Below are positions 43,058 through 54,162 of a stretch of 64,000 nt of DNA, piece by piece; position 1 is the first letter of the stretch, and each line of letters starts with the position of its first letter. The DNA comes from Gerris lacustris (lineage: Eukaryota; Arthropoda; Insecta; Hemiptera; Gerridae): NCBI GenBank assembly GCA_951217055.1, contig OX578276.1, forward strand, positions 11,486,580 through 11,550,579, in the 5' to 3' direction. The notes beneath the pieces are model-generated. The model saw nothing but the letters and a program-made list of their open reading frames with translations. It made no database searches and was not told the origin of the DNA. The position numbers and the translations under genes are program-made.

Positions 43058-43557
43058 CAAAATGGTTTGAAGTGAACTGCCTCGCATTATCAGAGACCAA
43101 TATGTATACGGAATACCGAATACCGAATGTTCCAAAAATTCTCTTAAGTTGTTTTGTATACCACTCTGATGTCGTGGTTTTTGTAGGTACAACTTCCACC
43201 CATATGGTGTACGCATCAACCACGATCAGGTAAGACCAGCCCTGTATGGGTCCGGCGAAATCTATGTGAATCCTCTCCCACGGTGCTTCTGGGATGGTCC
43301 ATGGATGATACAGGTTCTTTTGCTGCCTCGTTTTTTTAAGACAGCATTCTTTACAGCTCCCCACCAGATCTTCAATTTCTTAATCAATATTATGCCAGTA
43401 GCAATAACTTCTTGCAAGTGCATTCATCTTAACCATTCCTAAATGTCCTTGAAAAATGCATCCATCCTGGAGGGTATATTCTTCATCCTGTAACCCAAGA
43501 TCCTTTAGGCTTATGCCCTTATTCACTCTCTCTAATATTTTTGATAGGTGTCCATCT
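43056..43557 (-). pseudogene. gypsy no. 1 integrase, N-terminal part
   Basis: The minus strand gives a zinc-binding region (GHLGMVKMNALARSYCYWHN, then GSCKECC), KNLYHPWTIPEAPWERIHID with the first catalytic Asp in IDFAG, VVDAYTIWVEV, and SDNARQFTSNHFE with the second Asp. One stop and a frameshift interrupt the zinc region. Confidence 0.8.
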
Positions 43558-43562
43558 TTTTA

Positions 43563-44038
43563 TTGCACTTGCGACTACCGGACATTAATATTTTAAAGAG
43601 AATATTACAACAAGAAGTTATAAGAGACAAGATACACATGAAAATCAAAAATTTTTTTGAACAAGGTTGGCCTGGTGATAAAAAAGATATAGACGAAACA
43701 CTAATCCCATTATAAAAAAGAAGAATTGTCGTATGAAGATGGATTAATTTTATGGAACGGTCGTATTGTTATTCCTAGGAACTTGGTGAAAGACATACTA
43801 CTTGTTTTACACGGAGGACACCCTGGAGCGTCAGCAATGAAGTCAGTAGGAAGTCAACGTTTGGTGGCCAAGGTTCGATACAGATGTAGAAGAATATGTA
43901 AAGAGGTGTCAGGGGTGTCAAAAAGTAAGACCTAACCTACCAGAAGCATCATTATTCTCATGGACATATCCCTCAAAACCATGGCTAAGATTGCACATTG
44001 ATTTTGCAGAATTGGAAGGGAAAACATGGTTACTATAC
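43563..44038 (+). pseudogene. gypsy no. 2 integrase, N-terminal part
   Basis: The plus strand gives LILWNGRIVIPRNLVKDILL, VLHGGHPGASAMKS (zinc-binding HH), then frameshifts and LRLHIDFAELEGKTWLLY-like remains with the first catalytic Asp. It points away from gypsy no. 1, so two different gypsy elements meet near 43560. The frame is cut at 44038 by two TIR elements and resumes near 45746. Confidence 0.8.
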
Positions 44039-44040
44039 TA

Positions 44041-44700
44041 AGCAAATCATACTTTTTAACTCTGACAGCGCGGGAAAATCGGGAAAAAATGGGAAGAAAG
44101 CCAATGAGAGCTTGAGATTTTGGCGGGTAGTAGGTGGGGCCAACTAGGTAAACAAAAATATCACTGGTGGAGGGGCGAGGCACTCAGGATAACCGTTCGA
44201 GGAGACTTCGTAACCTCCACCCCTTGAATCTTTACATTCCCTTTACTGTTTCTTGTTCCTTTTGCATCGTTTCCCTCTTGTTTTTATACCTCTCCCTATA
44301 TTTCTATATCTGTGTTATATATAATATCTATATTAATATATTCTATATTATACCTTTCCCTATATTCCTGAGGTGTATTATTATAGTTATATCACTCTTT
44401 ATCTAAGAAGTTTTAAACATTTACTTTTTATACTTCATAACTATTACAATTACATTTATTGAACGTCAAAAGAAAATAAATTTATATTAATTTCAAGAAA
44501 TATTCGTAAATAATAAGTTAAAGTCAAAGGAGAAAGCTATATAGTTAAAAAGATCGCGATTTGAAATGGAGTTACATAACCTTCTTTTGTTTACCAACAA
44601 ATGATGCTGCCCCACCACTCCAACCGGCCTAGTGGCTTTATTTCTTCTCCCCCATAGGTTGGCTAATCTGAGCTTTTAGATTTAAAAAGTATGATTTGCT
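44041..44700. mobile_element. 660-bp TIR element flanked by TA
   Basis: AGCAAATCATACTTTTTAA at the left is exactly inverted at the right end (TTAAAAAGTATGATTTGCT). TA lies at 44039-44040 and 44701-44702. There is no transposase gene. TA duplication fits Tc1/mariner-type movement. Confidence 0.75.
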
Positions 44701-44702
44701 TA

Positions 44703-45743
44703 AGCCTGGGCCACACTTGGCCGACCTTTGGCAATAGACCCATTCACAAATATTTGATTCCAACATTTGCCTCCCACTGCTGCAATGACTCACCAGTGAC
44801 TAGGCTGGCCACACATTGGCCCAATGTTCCTTGGCCAATATTTGATTCCAATACACACTACGTGGATTCTCCCGCGCCCGTGAGAGTTGAAATAATAATA
44901 TTGCTGTAGGTATTTTTACACTCTCATCAGCTCACATAATATCATCTTTATCAGTTTCGTTTGCTGGATGCAGCCCGCGGTTATTAAATTAAACAAAAAC
45001 ATTAATTTAATTTTTAAAAAGATAAAAAATAATTGCATTAATTCAGTAATAAACATCTGCGCAACTTATTGGTCTAGAACATTCAAAATTGGAAGTTAGT
45101 TTCCTTTTAATGATAAAAAAGGAAAATACTTAAGCAAAAGGGTTTTCCAATCAGCATCTAAAAGTTCTCGATAGAATGTAACTCGTATATATATCACTAA
45201 TAATTTATTTATAAACAGGCATGATTGAATTAAAATCATGATTACTTTCAATTTTATGATGAATTATAATTGCATAAATAATTTAATTTATTGTATATAA
45301 TAATTTAATACATTTATTTAATGTATCTATATTAATATACATTTAATTAATTAATTTCTATAGAATAATTATTTCTATAATTAATTTCTACTTATTTAAT
45401 GTAATCTATATTAATATACATTTAATTAAATAATTTCTATAGAATAATTCGATTATTTTTAATGATATACGATAATACATCCATATTATATTATATTCTA
45501 TATTATGTGCGTGATGTTGTAGAATATTTGACCAATATGTGGCCAGACGTTTTGGGTGTTGGGGAAAGGAAGGCGGCTCCTTTGTATCGGTATTGGATAT
45601 TGGAAGGTTGGTCGTTCTCTTCGACCAACCTTCCAATACCTTCCAAACTCAAACATTTGACGATATTTGACAATGGTAGAGCGGCCACACTTGGAACCTT
45701 GGAAGGTATTTGGCAAATGTCGGCCAATGTGTGGCCTCGGCTT
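44703..45743. mobile_element. 1.04 kb TIR element with repeated TTGGCC words
   Basis: AGCCTGGGCCACACTTGGCC at the left pairs with the right end, GGCCAATGTGTGGCCTCGGC, in reverse, over about 33 bases with mismatches. Near both ends the words TTGGCC, TTGGC and CCAAT recur many times. A hairpin of 15 base pairs (GGAAGGTTGGTCG and complement) sits at 45599-45635. It directly abuts the 660-bp element, with one TA between. Confidence 0.7.
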
Positions 45744-46430
45744 TAGTATAATCGTTGATGCATATTCCAAATGGTTAGAATTGGAGCCAGCCAATCCAGC
45801 AACATGTGGGAAAACTATTACTATATTAAGAGAGATGATGACAAGATTCGGCATACCTGGAGCTATTATTTCAGACAACGGGCCACAATTTATATCGAAA
45901 GAATTTAAAGAATTTTGTGAAAATAATGGAATCCGCCACATCCGAACTACATCTTACCATCCAAAGTCGAATGGACAAGTTGAAAGATTTGTAAGAACTT
46001 TCAAAGACAGGCTAAAGGCTGCGAAGCAAGACAAAGGTGACATACAATTAAAAATGCAAAAAAACAGTCATATAGGAACACACCATACAGAATGACAGGA
46101 AAGACACCCTCAGAGTTATTGATGGGAAGAAGGTTCAGGACAAGATTGGACAATTTGAGAATTGATCATACCATTAGGGTAGAAAATTATTAATTTAAAA
46201 TGAAAGAAGATCACGACAAGAAGGTAAAAGCAAGAGAATTTGAAAAATATGAAAAAGTATGGGTAAAGAATGACAGACAGGAAGGATGGCAGAAAGGAAC
46301 GGTAGTGGAAAGAACAGGAGAGTTGCCATATAAAGTAAACATAAATAATGAAATTAAAAGAAAACATGCAGATCAGTTAAGGAAAGCAGAAGACGAAGAA
46401 GGAAGGGGAGAAAAAACTTAGGGAGGGGGT
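45744..46430 (+). pseudogene. gypsy no. 2 integrase, catalytic and C-terminal part
   Basis: The frame gives IIVDAYSKWLELEPANPATC, GIPGAIISDNGPQFISKEFK (second Asp), HIRTTSYHPKSNGQVERFVR (Glu in QVERF). After shifts it reads a PSELLMGRR-like loop and DKKVKAREFEKYEKVWVKND with a GTVVERTGELPYKV strand region, the usual gypsy integrase tail. It ends just before a purine-rich tract and the 3' LTR. Confidence 0.85.
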
Positions 46431-46688
46431 GGTGTAGTATAGTTATATTTATATTTGTTGAAGTATTATTGACATCTTGTCAATCATAAAGTATTGTTTG
46501 GTTTTGTTATTAAACATATAGATTATTCTTGATCTAGAGTTCAACTAGGATTCATGCATTAATCGTAGTTGTAATAACTTTATACATATATAATTTGAGT
46601 AAGAAATATCACTGAGGTTGTTGCCAGTTTAATTATTAAAATATTAAATAAAAATTACATTATTAGACTAATTGTTAATTATTACACC
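46420..46688 (+). repeat. gypsy no. 2 polypurine tract and 3' LTR
   Basis: GGGGAGAAAAAACTTAGGGAGGGGGT (about 46407-46432) is a purine-rich primer. It is followed by TGTAGTATAG..., which runs to about ATTACA near 46687 as a candidate LTR of about 255 bases with TGT...ACA ends. No 5' LTR lies in the window, so the right edge is inferred. Confidence 0.5.
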
Positions 46689-46719
46689 TAAGTCATCCAT
46701 CAACATAAATAATTAAAAA

Positions 46720-47110
46720 ATAAATAGAAAGGTGTTAATCTCGTCTTTAACAAGTCATTTTGTTATATTAATATTTAACTTGTCCTTATCTCTCAAAATC
46801 TCTTGCACTTTGAATTGAGCTTTCTTTTCATAAGTTACTACTTCCTCCATTCTTCCCCAAACCCAAATTTAGAAAGAAGAGGGAAAACATTAGATTTTTA
46901 ACTCTTCATAATTCATTAAGTTCACATAGATAGCAGTAGCAGGTGATCAGAGAACATATCTTGCCTGATCAATGATAAACTTCTGGCGCTTTCAAACACG
47001 CTGTCAATCACGGAATTGCCCCTTGGCCCTAGATTTGTTTATCTTCTTGTTCATCATCCTGGGTCCTACCGTTTAATTATACGTCCCTTATCATCAGATA
47101 ATTCAACAAC
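46720..47110 (-). repeat. dispersed repeat, partner of 31550-31885
   Basis: See 31550-31885. On the minus strand, CGGTAGGACCCAGGATGATG, GAAGTTTATCATTGAT, CTATCTATGTGAACTTAAT and GGAAGAATGGAGGAAG occur in the same order. Confidence 0.6.
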
Positions 47111-49110
47111 GTTTCACGAAAATACGGCATCCTTTGTTCTCAATTTTCTCAGACCACTCTTGAGCTATACCCTATTCCTTCCACCCCCGGCGTAAGTTTT
47201 TGACGTAAGTTTTTCCAATCTTACGCCTTTAAAAATAAAAATATGGCAATTGAACATAACAACAATTACTTTATTTAGTCGTTAAGAGCTTTTCAACAAT
47301 ATACATCATAATAGCTATTTCATAATTAGGTATTTTGATATTTGCACCCATGTACCTCCTAAAATGTACCAAAACAATAGTTATTAAAAGACTTTATGAG
47401 GCCTAATAAATGCATTAAACAAAACATATACCTTTTACCCCTAAAACCTGCTTAAAATCTACATTAGATGTCATTTGAATCCAAAGTAATAAAATATACA
47501 AAAATGAATTTATAGTTGTGTTCCTGGCATAAATTAAAGCATGTGCACCAATTTTTCTTTAAATCGGATAAAACAAATAGTAATATTGCTAATTTTTAAT
47601 TAAAAAGCGGTTTTCCTGCTTTTCTGTTCCCCCACCTCTTAAATGAAAGTACGTATAACAAAAGTGTAAATAACAATAATTCTTCTATTCTTAGAGCTTT
47701 TCAACGAAATGCATCATGATGGGTCTATATTACTTTGACTTTTGTACCCTGTACCCCTGTGTACCAAAATTTAAATGTCGAAACTCATGCAGACTGAGAC
47801 CTTCCTCTTGTTTTTGAAGGTCAAGTGTGCAAATTTTCGTAAAGATCGGACTAAAACTGTAGATTTGTATAAAAGACAAACATGCATACATACTACATAC
47901 GACATACGATTAAACACAAATGACCACCATTGTTCAGGACTACCTGAACTCCTTTCTTTATTACATTTCCTCACTTCCTATAGTAGGAAAAGTATTGTTT
48001 TCACCCAACATTTTTTTATCGAGATTTCAACGGTATTACAAGCCCACTAAATTTCATTTTTCTATTGGCCGCCATTTTGAAGTTATCAATTTTTAGGGTC
48101 AGTAGGCAAAACCAAGGACCCTTATATTTTCCTGCGTGTGTCTGTCCGTCCGTCCTGTCGCCTGCTCTCACGGCTACACCTTTCGTCCGATCACTTTGAA
48201 ATTTGGCATGTATGTGTCTTGTACCTACCCACATATATTAAAAATATAGCGACTTAAAAAAAATATTTTTAAAAAAGAATTAGGGTAAAAAAACTTAAGG
48301 GTTAAAATTTTTTTTCGACACCGTGAGGGGTATCATATGAAAGGGTACGTCGAGCTGATTACAAAAATATATAATTCTTATTTTATAACTTTGATAAGGC
48401 GTGCGTAGGCAAGTTTGAAGTGGGTGTGAAACGTGCCCCCCCCCCTCTATCTCGCTTATGTGAAGTGCAAAAAATCTGAAACAATTCCGGAACATTCTTC
48501 GACCAAAAGTAAAGATACCACTTTTTGGAAATTTCGAAAAAAATGTATTTTATTTTTTATTGACAAAATACGTTTTTTTATAAATATGGTCTTTTCGATG
48601 TATTTGTATGGTTGTAGTCCGGTTCAGTGGCAAAAAAATACTTTATCAGAAGTTTGTTTATGTGTTTTGAGAATATCAGACCCATAGGATAGTTCAAAGT
48701 AAGCTTTTTAGCATTTTAAAAAACACCATCAATAGGGTACTGCTTAAACTATACAGGATTGCCGACGGACCCTCGCTGTGTGCTGACTAGCACACACTTG
48801 ACCTGTTTTTAATTTAATTTTGAAACTTTGACGGTTGATAATACCGAAAGTATAAATAGGTTTTTGACATATAGCATATCGTTGAACCGGAAAAAAATTA
48901 AGGAACAAATATAAAAAATACCGATGAAATTCCATTAATTAGTTTAATAGTTATAACTGAATTTAATTATTTATTAGTGCGATAATTTTGATGACGTCAA
49001 AGTTTGTTTACATCTGTCAAAATACCGCCAAACTTCAAATAATTAAATAAAATATATTAAAAATAATGTTTTTGTTTTTTGAAGAATGATAATAAATTAG
49101 TTAGTTCAAA
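47111..49110. repeat. fragments of dispersed repeats, no gene
   Basis: 47270-47340 and 47690-47760 share AAGAGCTTTTCAAC with CATCAT and relate to the outer block of the second foldback (9046-9090). 48118-48230 contains CTGTCCGTCCGTCCTG and AAATTTGGCATGTATGTGTC, typical of an insect repeat type. 48433-48445 is a C-run. No coding was found. Confidence 0.5.
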
Positions 49111-49135
49111 ACGGCCACCCATCCAAGTACTGACC
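49111..49135 (-). repeat. 5S rRNA-like word
   Basis: The minus strand reads GGTCAGTACTTGGATGGGTG followed by GCCG, which matches the internal-promoter and 3' region of 5S rRNA over about 24 bases with few changes. The flanks do not extend the match (GCTGCTGCTTTGCTGCAGGA upstream). It may be part of a 5S-derived SINE or other repeat; it is not a 5S gene. Confidence 0.4.
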
Positions 49136-49559
49136 ATGTACAATGCTGCTCCCTCCTGCAGCAAAGCAGCAGCAGAGGCCACTTTAGTGGCCTCCGAAGT
49201 GAGGAAAAGTTCCGAGGTACCCCGTACCCGTTTTTTATAATTATAATAGGCCCACATTTATACTTGTTTTATAAATGTCCAATCCTGATGGCGGATTGTA
49301 AAAATAATTCTTAGCCGGCACCTAGGAAGTAAGAGAAACATACATACAAAATTTCATGGTCATAGGTCCAGTGGTTTCAGAGATATCGAGATGTGTCAGT
49401 GAGTCAGTTAGTGGTATGTATTTGGATTTATATACAGGGTGGGCAAAAAAAAACCGCATTTTTCCGAACACTTATCTTATAACTCAGCTTGTGAGCTTGT
49501 GTAATTGCAGCGAGCGTAGCGAGCTTCCTACATTCAACGAAATATGCTCCGTGTCTGTC

Positions 49560-50010
49560 TGTGTGTGTGTCTGAAACTTACGACGATAACTTGTGTAAAA
49601 GATGACCAAATTAGTTGAAATTAGGTACAAATGTTCATTTCACCAATGCTCAGGATGAGTTCGTGCGCTTCAAAATTAAAATTGGAATTTTAGGACGATA
49701 AAAAATTCTAACTTTATCTATTCGAAGAGGCGAACATGTTTTTCAAATAACATTTTTTAGTAAAACCAACAGCGACACGGCTATGAATTAATAAATATCG
49801 ATAAAACTATTAAAGCGGACCTAAACGTTTAATGAAGAAAAAAAACAACGTTTTTACTGATATCTTACGCCGCTGAACTACTAACATACCCATTATCTAT
49901 CAACTCATCATGATTCATGATTATCTATTTTTTTCAATATTCAATACATATTTATTACTATACGCTCGCTTCAGTGATAGAGCCACGCGATGCCAAGTAA
50001 TTAGGAATTG
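49560..50010 (+). repeat. dispersed repeat, fourth copy
   Basis: It carries AAAACCAACAGCGACACGGC, AAAGCGGACCTAAACGTTTA, TACTATACGCTCGCTTCAGT and GATAGAGCCACGCGATGCC in the same order as 3930-4440. Its start also matches 40800-40900 in reverse. Confidence 0.65.
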
Positions 50011-50612
50011 TCGCGAAATCACAATAATTTCTCTTTATATGAGAAAGTAAAAATAAACAAAAAATAATTTTAAGGAATTTTTCATTTGTCGCATATTTTG
50101 TGAGAAAAAATCCCCCCCCCCCTCCCAGAAAAAAAAAATTATCTTTATTATCTTAGGAACGGAATGGGCAAAACACTTCAGAGTTTCATTGCGTTTTGAC
50201 CATAAAAAATAAGATTAATGCATTTGTTCCACATCATTATTATAAATGGTTCAAAAGTTATAGCTGAAACAATCTTATAATAAATGGCCGTCACCTTGAT
50301 ATGGCTGAGCGATTGTGCTGGGTTAATGAACTCGTGCTATTTTTTAAATTGCCTCCGGACTCTTTGTGTGAGCTGATAGCACATACTCGGCTAATTTATT
50401 GTCTAATGCTTAATTTCCTATTTAAATTCCCCCACTTGGTCTACCTAGTTTTTTGTTCTTTTTAACACATTGCCAATTTAGTTTATAATTTATTAAAACA
50501 TTTTAATGCATGTGCTTCACCCCCTTCTTTTACGAATGTTTGAATTAGGACAAATATATTAGTTCTATTTATTACATTTAAACACCAATTATTTTTTTTT
50601 AAATTTATTTAA
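50011..50612. other. no gene seen
   Basis: AT-rich sequence with a C-run at 50113-50126. GAGCTGATAGCACATACTCG near 50371 faintly echoes 48780-48800. Confidence 0.45.
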
Positions 50613-50756
50613 AAGGGATGCTGTGCCGGATTTACCACTAGGCCGACTAGGCCGTGGCCTAGGGCCGCGTGCTTAGGGGGGGGGGGGGGGGGGCGCAGAT
50701 ATGGGCAATACATTGATATGACTTGCCGCTCGGCGCCTTTCACACAATATATTCTA

Positions 50757-51020
50757 AAGGCGCGTCCACACTATGCCGCGCAATGCCAGTTGGCAAGGCC
50801 AAGCGGCAAAGCCGTCTGGCCGACTTACGACTTCTTGCCATCTGGCTTTCTTTGATCCGGACCGACAATCGTCGGGTTCGGCTTGGCATGTCAAGTGGCA
50901 CGTTTTGTGCCAAGCTTGGCAAATAGCAAATGCCAAGGGAGACGTCCACATTACATTTGGCAATGCCATTTCATTTGGCCTTGCCATTCCTTGCCGCTTG
51001 GCATAGTGTGGACGCGCCTT
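50757..51020. mobile_element. 264-bp TIR element dense in TTGGC/GCCAA
   Basis: AAGGCGCGTCCACACTATGC is exactly inverted at the right end. The interior is made of many short words TTGGC, GCCAA, TGGC and TGCC in both orientations. GC content is much higher than in the flanks. Three frames stay open by chance because stop codons are scarce here. Confidence 0.75.
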
Positions 51021-51577
51021 AAGGAGTATTTCTTGAATCTTAGTATGATCCTGAGTACTAAGTTAGTTAGTAGACCAAATATTAAGTTGATTTTAGGTTG
51101 TCACTTGATGGTTAGTTATTCCATTATTACTCCAAATAAGAGTGGTTACTTATCAAGTAACAAGCTAACATCATCTTGATTTTTGGTCTACTAACTAATT
51201 TTGTACTCAGGATCATGAAAATCACATTGTCCACCAAAATGTCCTGTCCATCGTTTTTTGTTTTTTGTTTTTGTTTTGCACGCTATCTCCTGACCTATAA
51301 ATTTTATATTTATAAGATGAAATAAAATTCAATAAGAAGTGTGAATTTATTATTAAAACCTAACCACGTATTATGTAGTACGTAAAATCAAATTATAAAG
51401 TATTTCAAGAGTTAAAAAAAGTCTTCCAATTCATTATAGTTTATTATACTATTTTGACATTAGTTAAGTTAAGTTAGGCCTACGAATATTAACTTACCAT
51501 TACAGTTTTGTAAACAAAAATCCAAGTAAACCCAATTATAGAACTTCTATAGTTCATAAAAACTAGGATAAAAAAAC

Positions 51578-51863
51578 GGCACTCTTTTACTTTGTTACCC
51601 ACCCAAATATATTTATTTATTTTGTATTTATTATTAAATCCAAGTGAACTATTCTTTTGTTCAAAATTTATTGGATTAAACGTTACTTTGCCTTAATAGA
51701 TAGTTAGACTAACGGATATTGTAATTTTTATTTACAGAAGTGTGATATTTCTTTGTCCCAAAGGAATATTTGAACATTCCCCAGTAAAGATTGTCCATTA
51801 ATTTGTAGAAAAATATCTAACATAATGTAAACAACGGTGGGTAACCAATAGTAAAATCTTGCC
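51578..51863. mobile_element. MITE of the 33816-34113 family
   Basis: GGCACTCTTTTACTTTGTTA and inner words (AGATAGTTAGACTAACGGAT, ACAGAAGTGTGATATTTCTT) match the copy at 33816-34113 in reverse complement. Extra TTTACTTTGTTACCCACC ends follow at 51882-51920 in inverted arrangement. Confidence 0.7.
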
Positions 51864-52030
51864 ACATCCGACCTAATTTACTTTGTTACCCACCTTAGGG
51901 TGGGTAACAAAGTAAAAAACAATGTGGGGGGGCCGCTAGTAAAATTTGGCCTAGGGCCTCAAAAGTCCTAAATCCGGCACTGAAGGGATGGGTTTTTGCC
52001 TACGGAAATTAAAAAGAGGTTAGGTTGCAA

Positions 52031-53010
52031 CGTCATGATCGCCCAGTTTTGCGATGATGTAGCTAGCTTAAGTACTCATAAAACGGGTGCTGAAGCCGCT
52101 GAGAAATTACAAAAATTCGTCTGTGAAGTTGAAGATTGGTGTAGAAAGTGGAGAGTACACATGAACGCTGGAAAGTCCAAACAAGTAACTTTTACTTATC
52201 TAAAGAAATTTGTGTACCAACCTATAGTCCTCAACCAGACTATAGTAACTCAGAGTGATTCAGTTCGATATCTTGGATTAGAACTTGATACGCGATCAAC
52301 ATAGAATAATCATATCTCTTTGTTAATCACTAAAATCAGAGAACGCATACGGCAACTTCGCCATCTAATATGCTCTAAATCATGTCTACCACTTCATCTT
52401 AAACGCTTGATTTATTTGATATTAGTAAAACCTATTTGGCAGTATGGCTGTTCTGTATGGGGTTCAGCAAGCAATTCACAAATTAAAAGAATCCAAACAG
52501 TCCAAAACCGGTGTCTAAGAATAATCAGTGGGGCGCCCTGGTATGTTCGAAATTCAACGCTCCACAATGACTTCAACATTCCACTTGTAACGGAAGTTCT
52601 TAAATGCACTGCTAGTAAACAAGCTTCAACCATGCAGCACCATCCAAACGAGTTGATGCAACATCTCGTTGAAAACCCTCCTTCTAGTCGACCAAGGCGC
52701 AGACTTAAACCAAAACGACCCTTCGATCTCTTAGAAGCTGCTTGAGTTAAGTAATCAAACTCATAGTTGTTACCTCTAAAATCATATCAGCTAACTTATT
52801 TATGTAGTTGTTTTATTCTTTTTTGTCTTATTTATTAGTTTATTTATTGTTAATTAATACTTATTTAAGGAATGTCGATGGGCATAACCCTTTAAACATG
52901 TAACACGTTTTATTTTATTTTATTTATTCTGTTAAAATGTTTGCTAAACTGTAAGTAATTTTTATATTTACAAAAAGTTTTCTTTGTTTAATAAAAAAAA
53001 AAAAAAAAAA
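52031..53010 (+). mobile_element. 5'-truncated jockey-like LINE with 13-bp duplication
   Basis: GGTTAGGTTGCAA occurs at 52018-52030 and at 53011-53023, directly flanking the insert. The insert ends in an 18-base A run. The frame begins inside the reverse transcriptase at the catalytic block (QFCDDVASLS, equivalent to FADD). It gives the thumb (GKSKQVTFTYLKK, VRYLGLELD), then YGCSVWGSASNSQIKRIQTV and QNRCLRIISGAPWYVRN, and ends PFDLLEAA at 52743. One stop (52302-52304) interrupts it. Confidence 0.9.
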
Positions 53011-53023
53011 GGTTAGGTTGCAA

Positions 53024-54160
53024 ACCTGTACTGGTCGAAAAAAACTATCGATAGCTAGTTATTATCTTATCCAGACATATATCGATAGCATCGCGTCTCA
53101 CAGAAAACTAAACACATGTTTTTAGCTCACTTCAAGGATTTATAGGTTATAGTTATAGGTTCATTTCATTTTCATTCATGGTTCATAGTTCATACTTGAT
53201 ACTTGATAATGTTTGGAATTCGGCGACGTCCGACGTCAATTTCTTGTATTAATTCGTTTTTATTTTCTTTTGATTTAATTATTCAGTGGTATTACTTACT
53301 TCTACTTCCGCTGAGTGTAATCTGTGAAAGCCAATTATTGTTTACAATTTATTACTTCAACAAAGTTATTTCATTTAAATTGATATTAAAACTGTTTTGT
53401 CTGATCAAACAACAACTGATCGAGTTTTTATCAATCGGGTTTGTTCAAGTTGGATTATTTTCTTTGTGATAAATCAGATTCATCTACTGCAGAATTATTG
53501 TGGATTCGTTGGTTTGTTGTTACTTTGTTCAACTGTTTATTTTTTCGTCAAAATTCGAGAAGTCATTAGTTAAATGTTGCGTCTTCAAGCAATTGATCGT
53601 ACGTCGTCAGTGAAATGTTTAATTTCCGATTCTTCTTCTCCATTTATTAGCTATTATATTTCATTTCTGAAGTAAAATATTGTAGACAAATTACTACAGC
53701 GTGATGAGGTAATGCGTATATTGCTTCCGAGCTTATTTTTCTATTATATATTTGACTTTAGACTTAAGTTTAATTGTTCAAGGATTGAGAAGTAAAACTT
53801 GAGGCGTTTGGCTAATTTAGAAGAATTAATTTAGTTATAATAAAACTTGTAGACCAACTAGGCAATATCGTTGCATTGCTTTACTCTCAAAATTGAAACT
53901 ACTTCTCCTAAGTCAAGTTATAAATGGTTAATCAGTTTGAGGATCTCTGAAAGTGATGCTCAGATCAGGCAAGTATCGACGGTAGGGATTTCCTCATTTG
54001 ATAATTTACGAACTTGCGGTAGTAACTTGCGATTTGACTTCAATACTGCTAGTCGAGCAGACTTATTGCGAACCTTCTCTCACTTTCTTTTAAACATCAC
54101 CTTACAATTTCTAATATTTGGTTTAATAAACAATGTTTGACTCATCGAGTAACTCCCACT
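53024..54160. other. unassigned stretch with ATCGATA words
   Basis: Two ATCGATA words lie near 53047 and 53080. They resemble the DRE element of insect promoters, though a recognition site is short enough to occur by chance. Near-repeats TATAGGTTATAGTTATAGGT and TTCATTTCATTTTCATTCAT follow. No clear frame is present. A block at 53958-54010 recurs at 54974-55025 (CAGATCAGGCAAGTATCGAC). Confidence 0.4.
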
Positions 54161-54162
54161 TA

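Larger units (their letters stand above)
50621..51982. mobile_element. hAT-like non-autonomous element with 8-bp duplication
   Basis: The ends CTGTGCCGGATTTA (left) and CAGTGCCGGATTTA (right, inverted) differ at one base, and AAGGGATG flanks both (50613-50620, 51983-51990). Both features are typical of hAT elements. It has no transposase. It carries a G-run (about 50677-50693), a 264-bp TIR element (50757-51020), an inverted pair at 51040-51230 (ATGATCCTGAGTACTAAGTT and complement) and a MITE (51578-51863). Confidence 0.8.

Noticed and set aside
42857..43364. ORFs with a long poly-Phe or poly-Lys stretch
   Set aside because: They read through the 44-base A run; only the integrase part upstream is real.
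49111..49135. 5S rRNA gene
   Set aside because: The match covers about 24 bases only and flanks diverge at once.
50740..51179. Overlapping ORFs on both strands as genes
   Set aside because: They lie in a small TIR element whose repeated TTGGC/GCCAA words lack stop codons. The open frames follow from composition.
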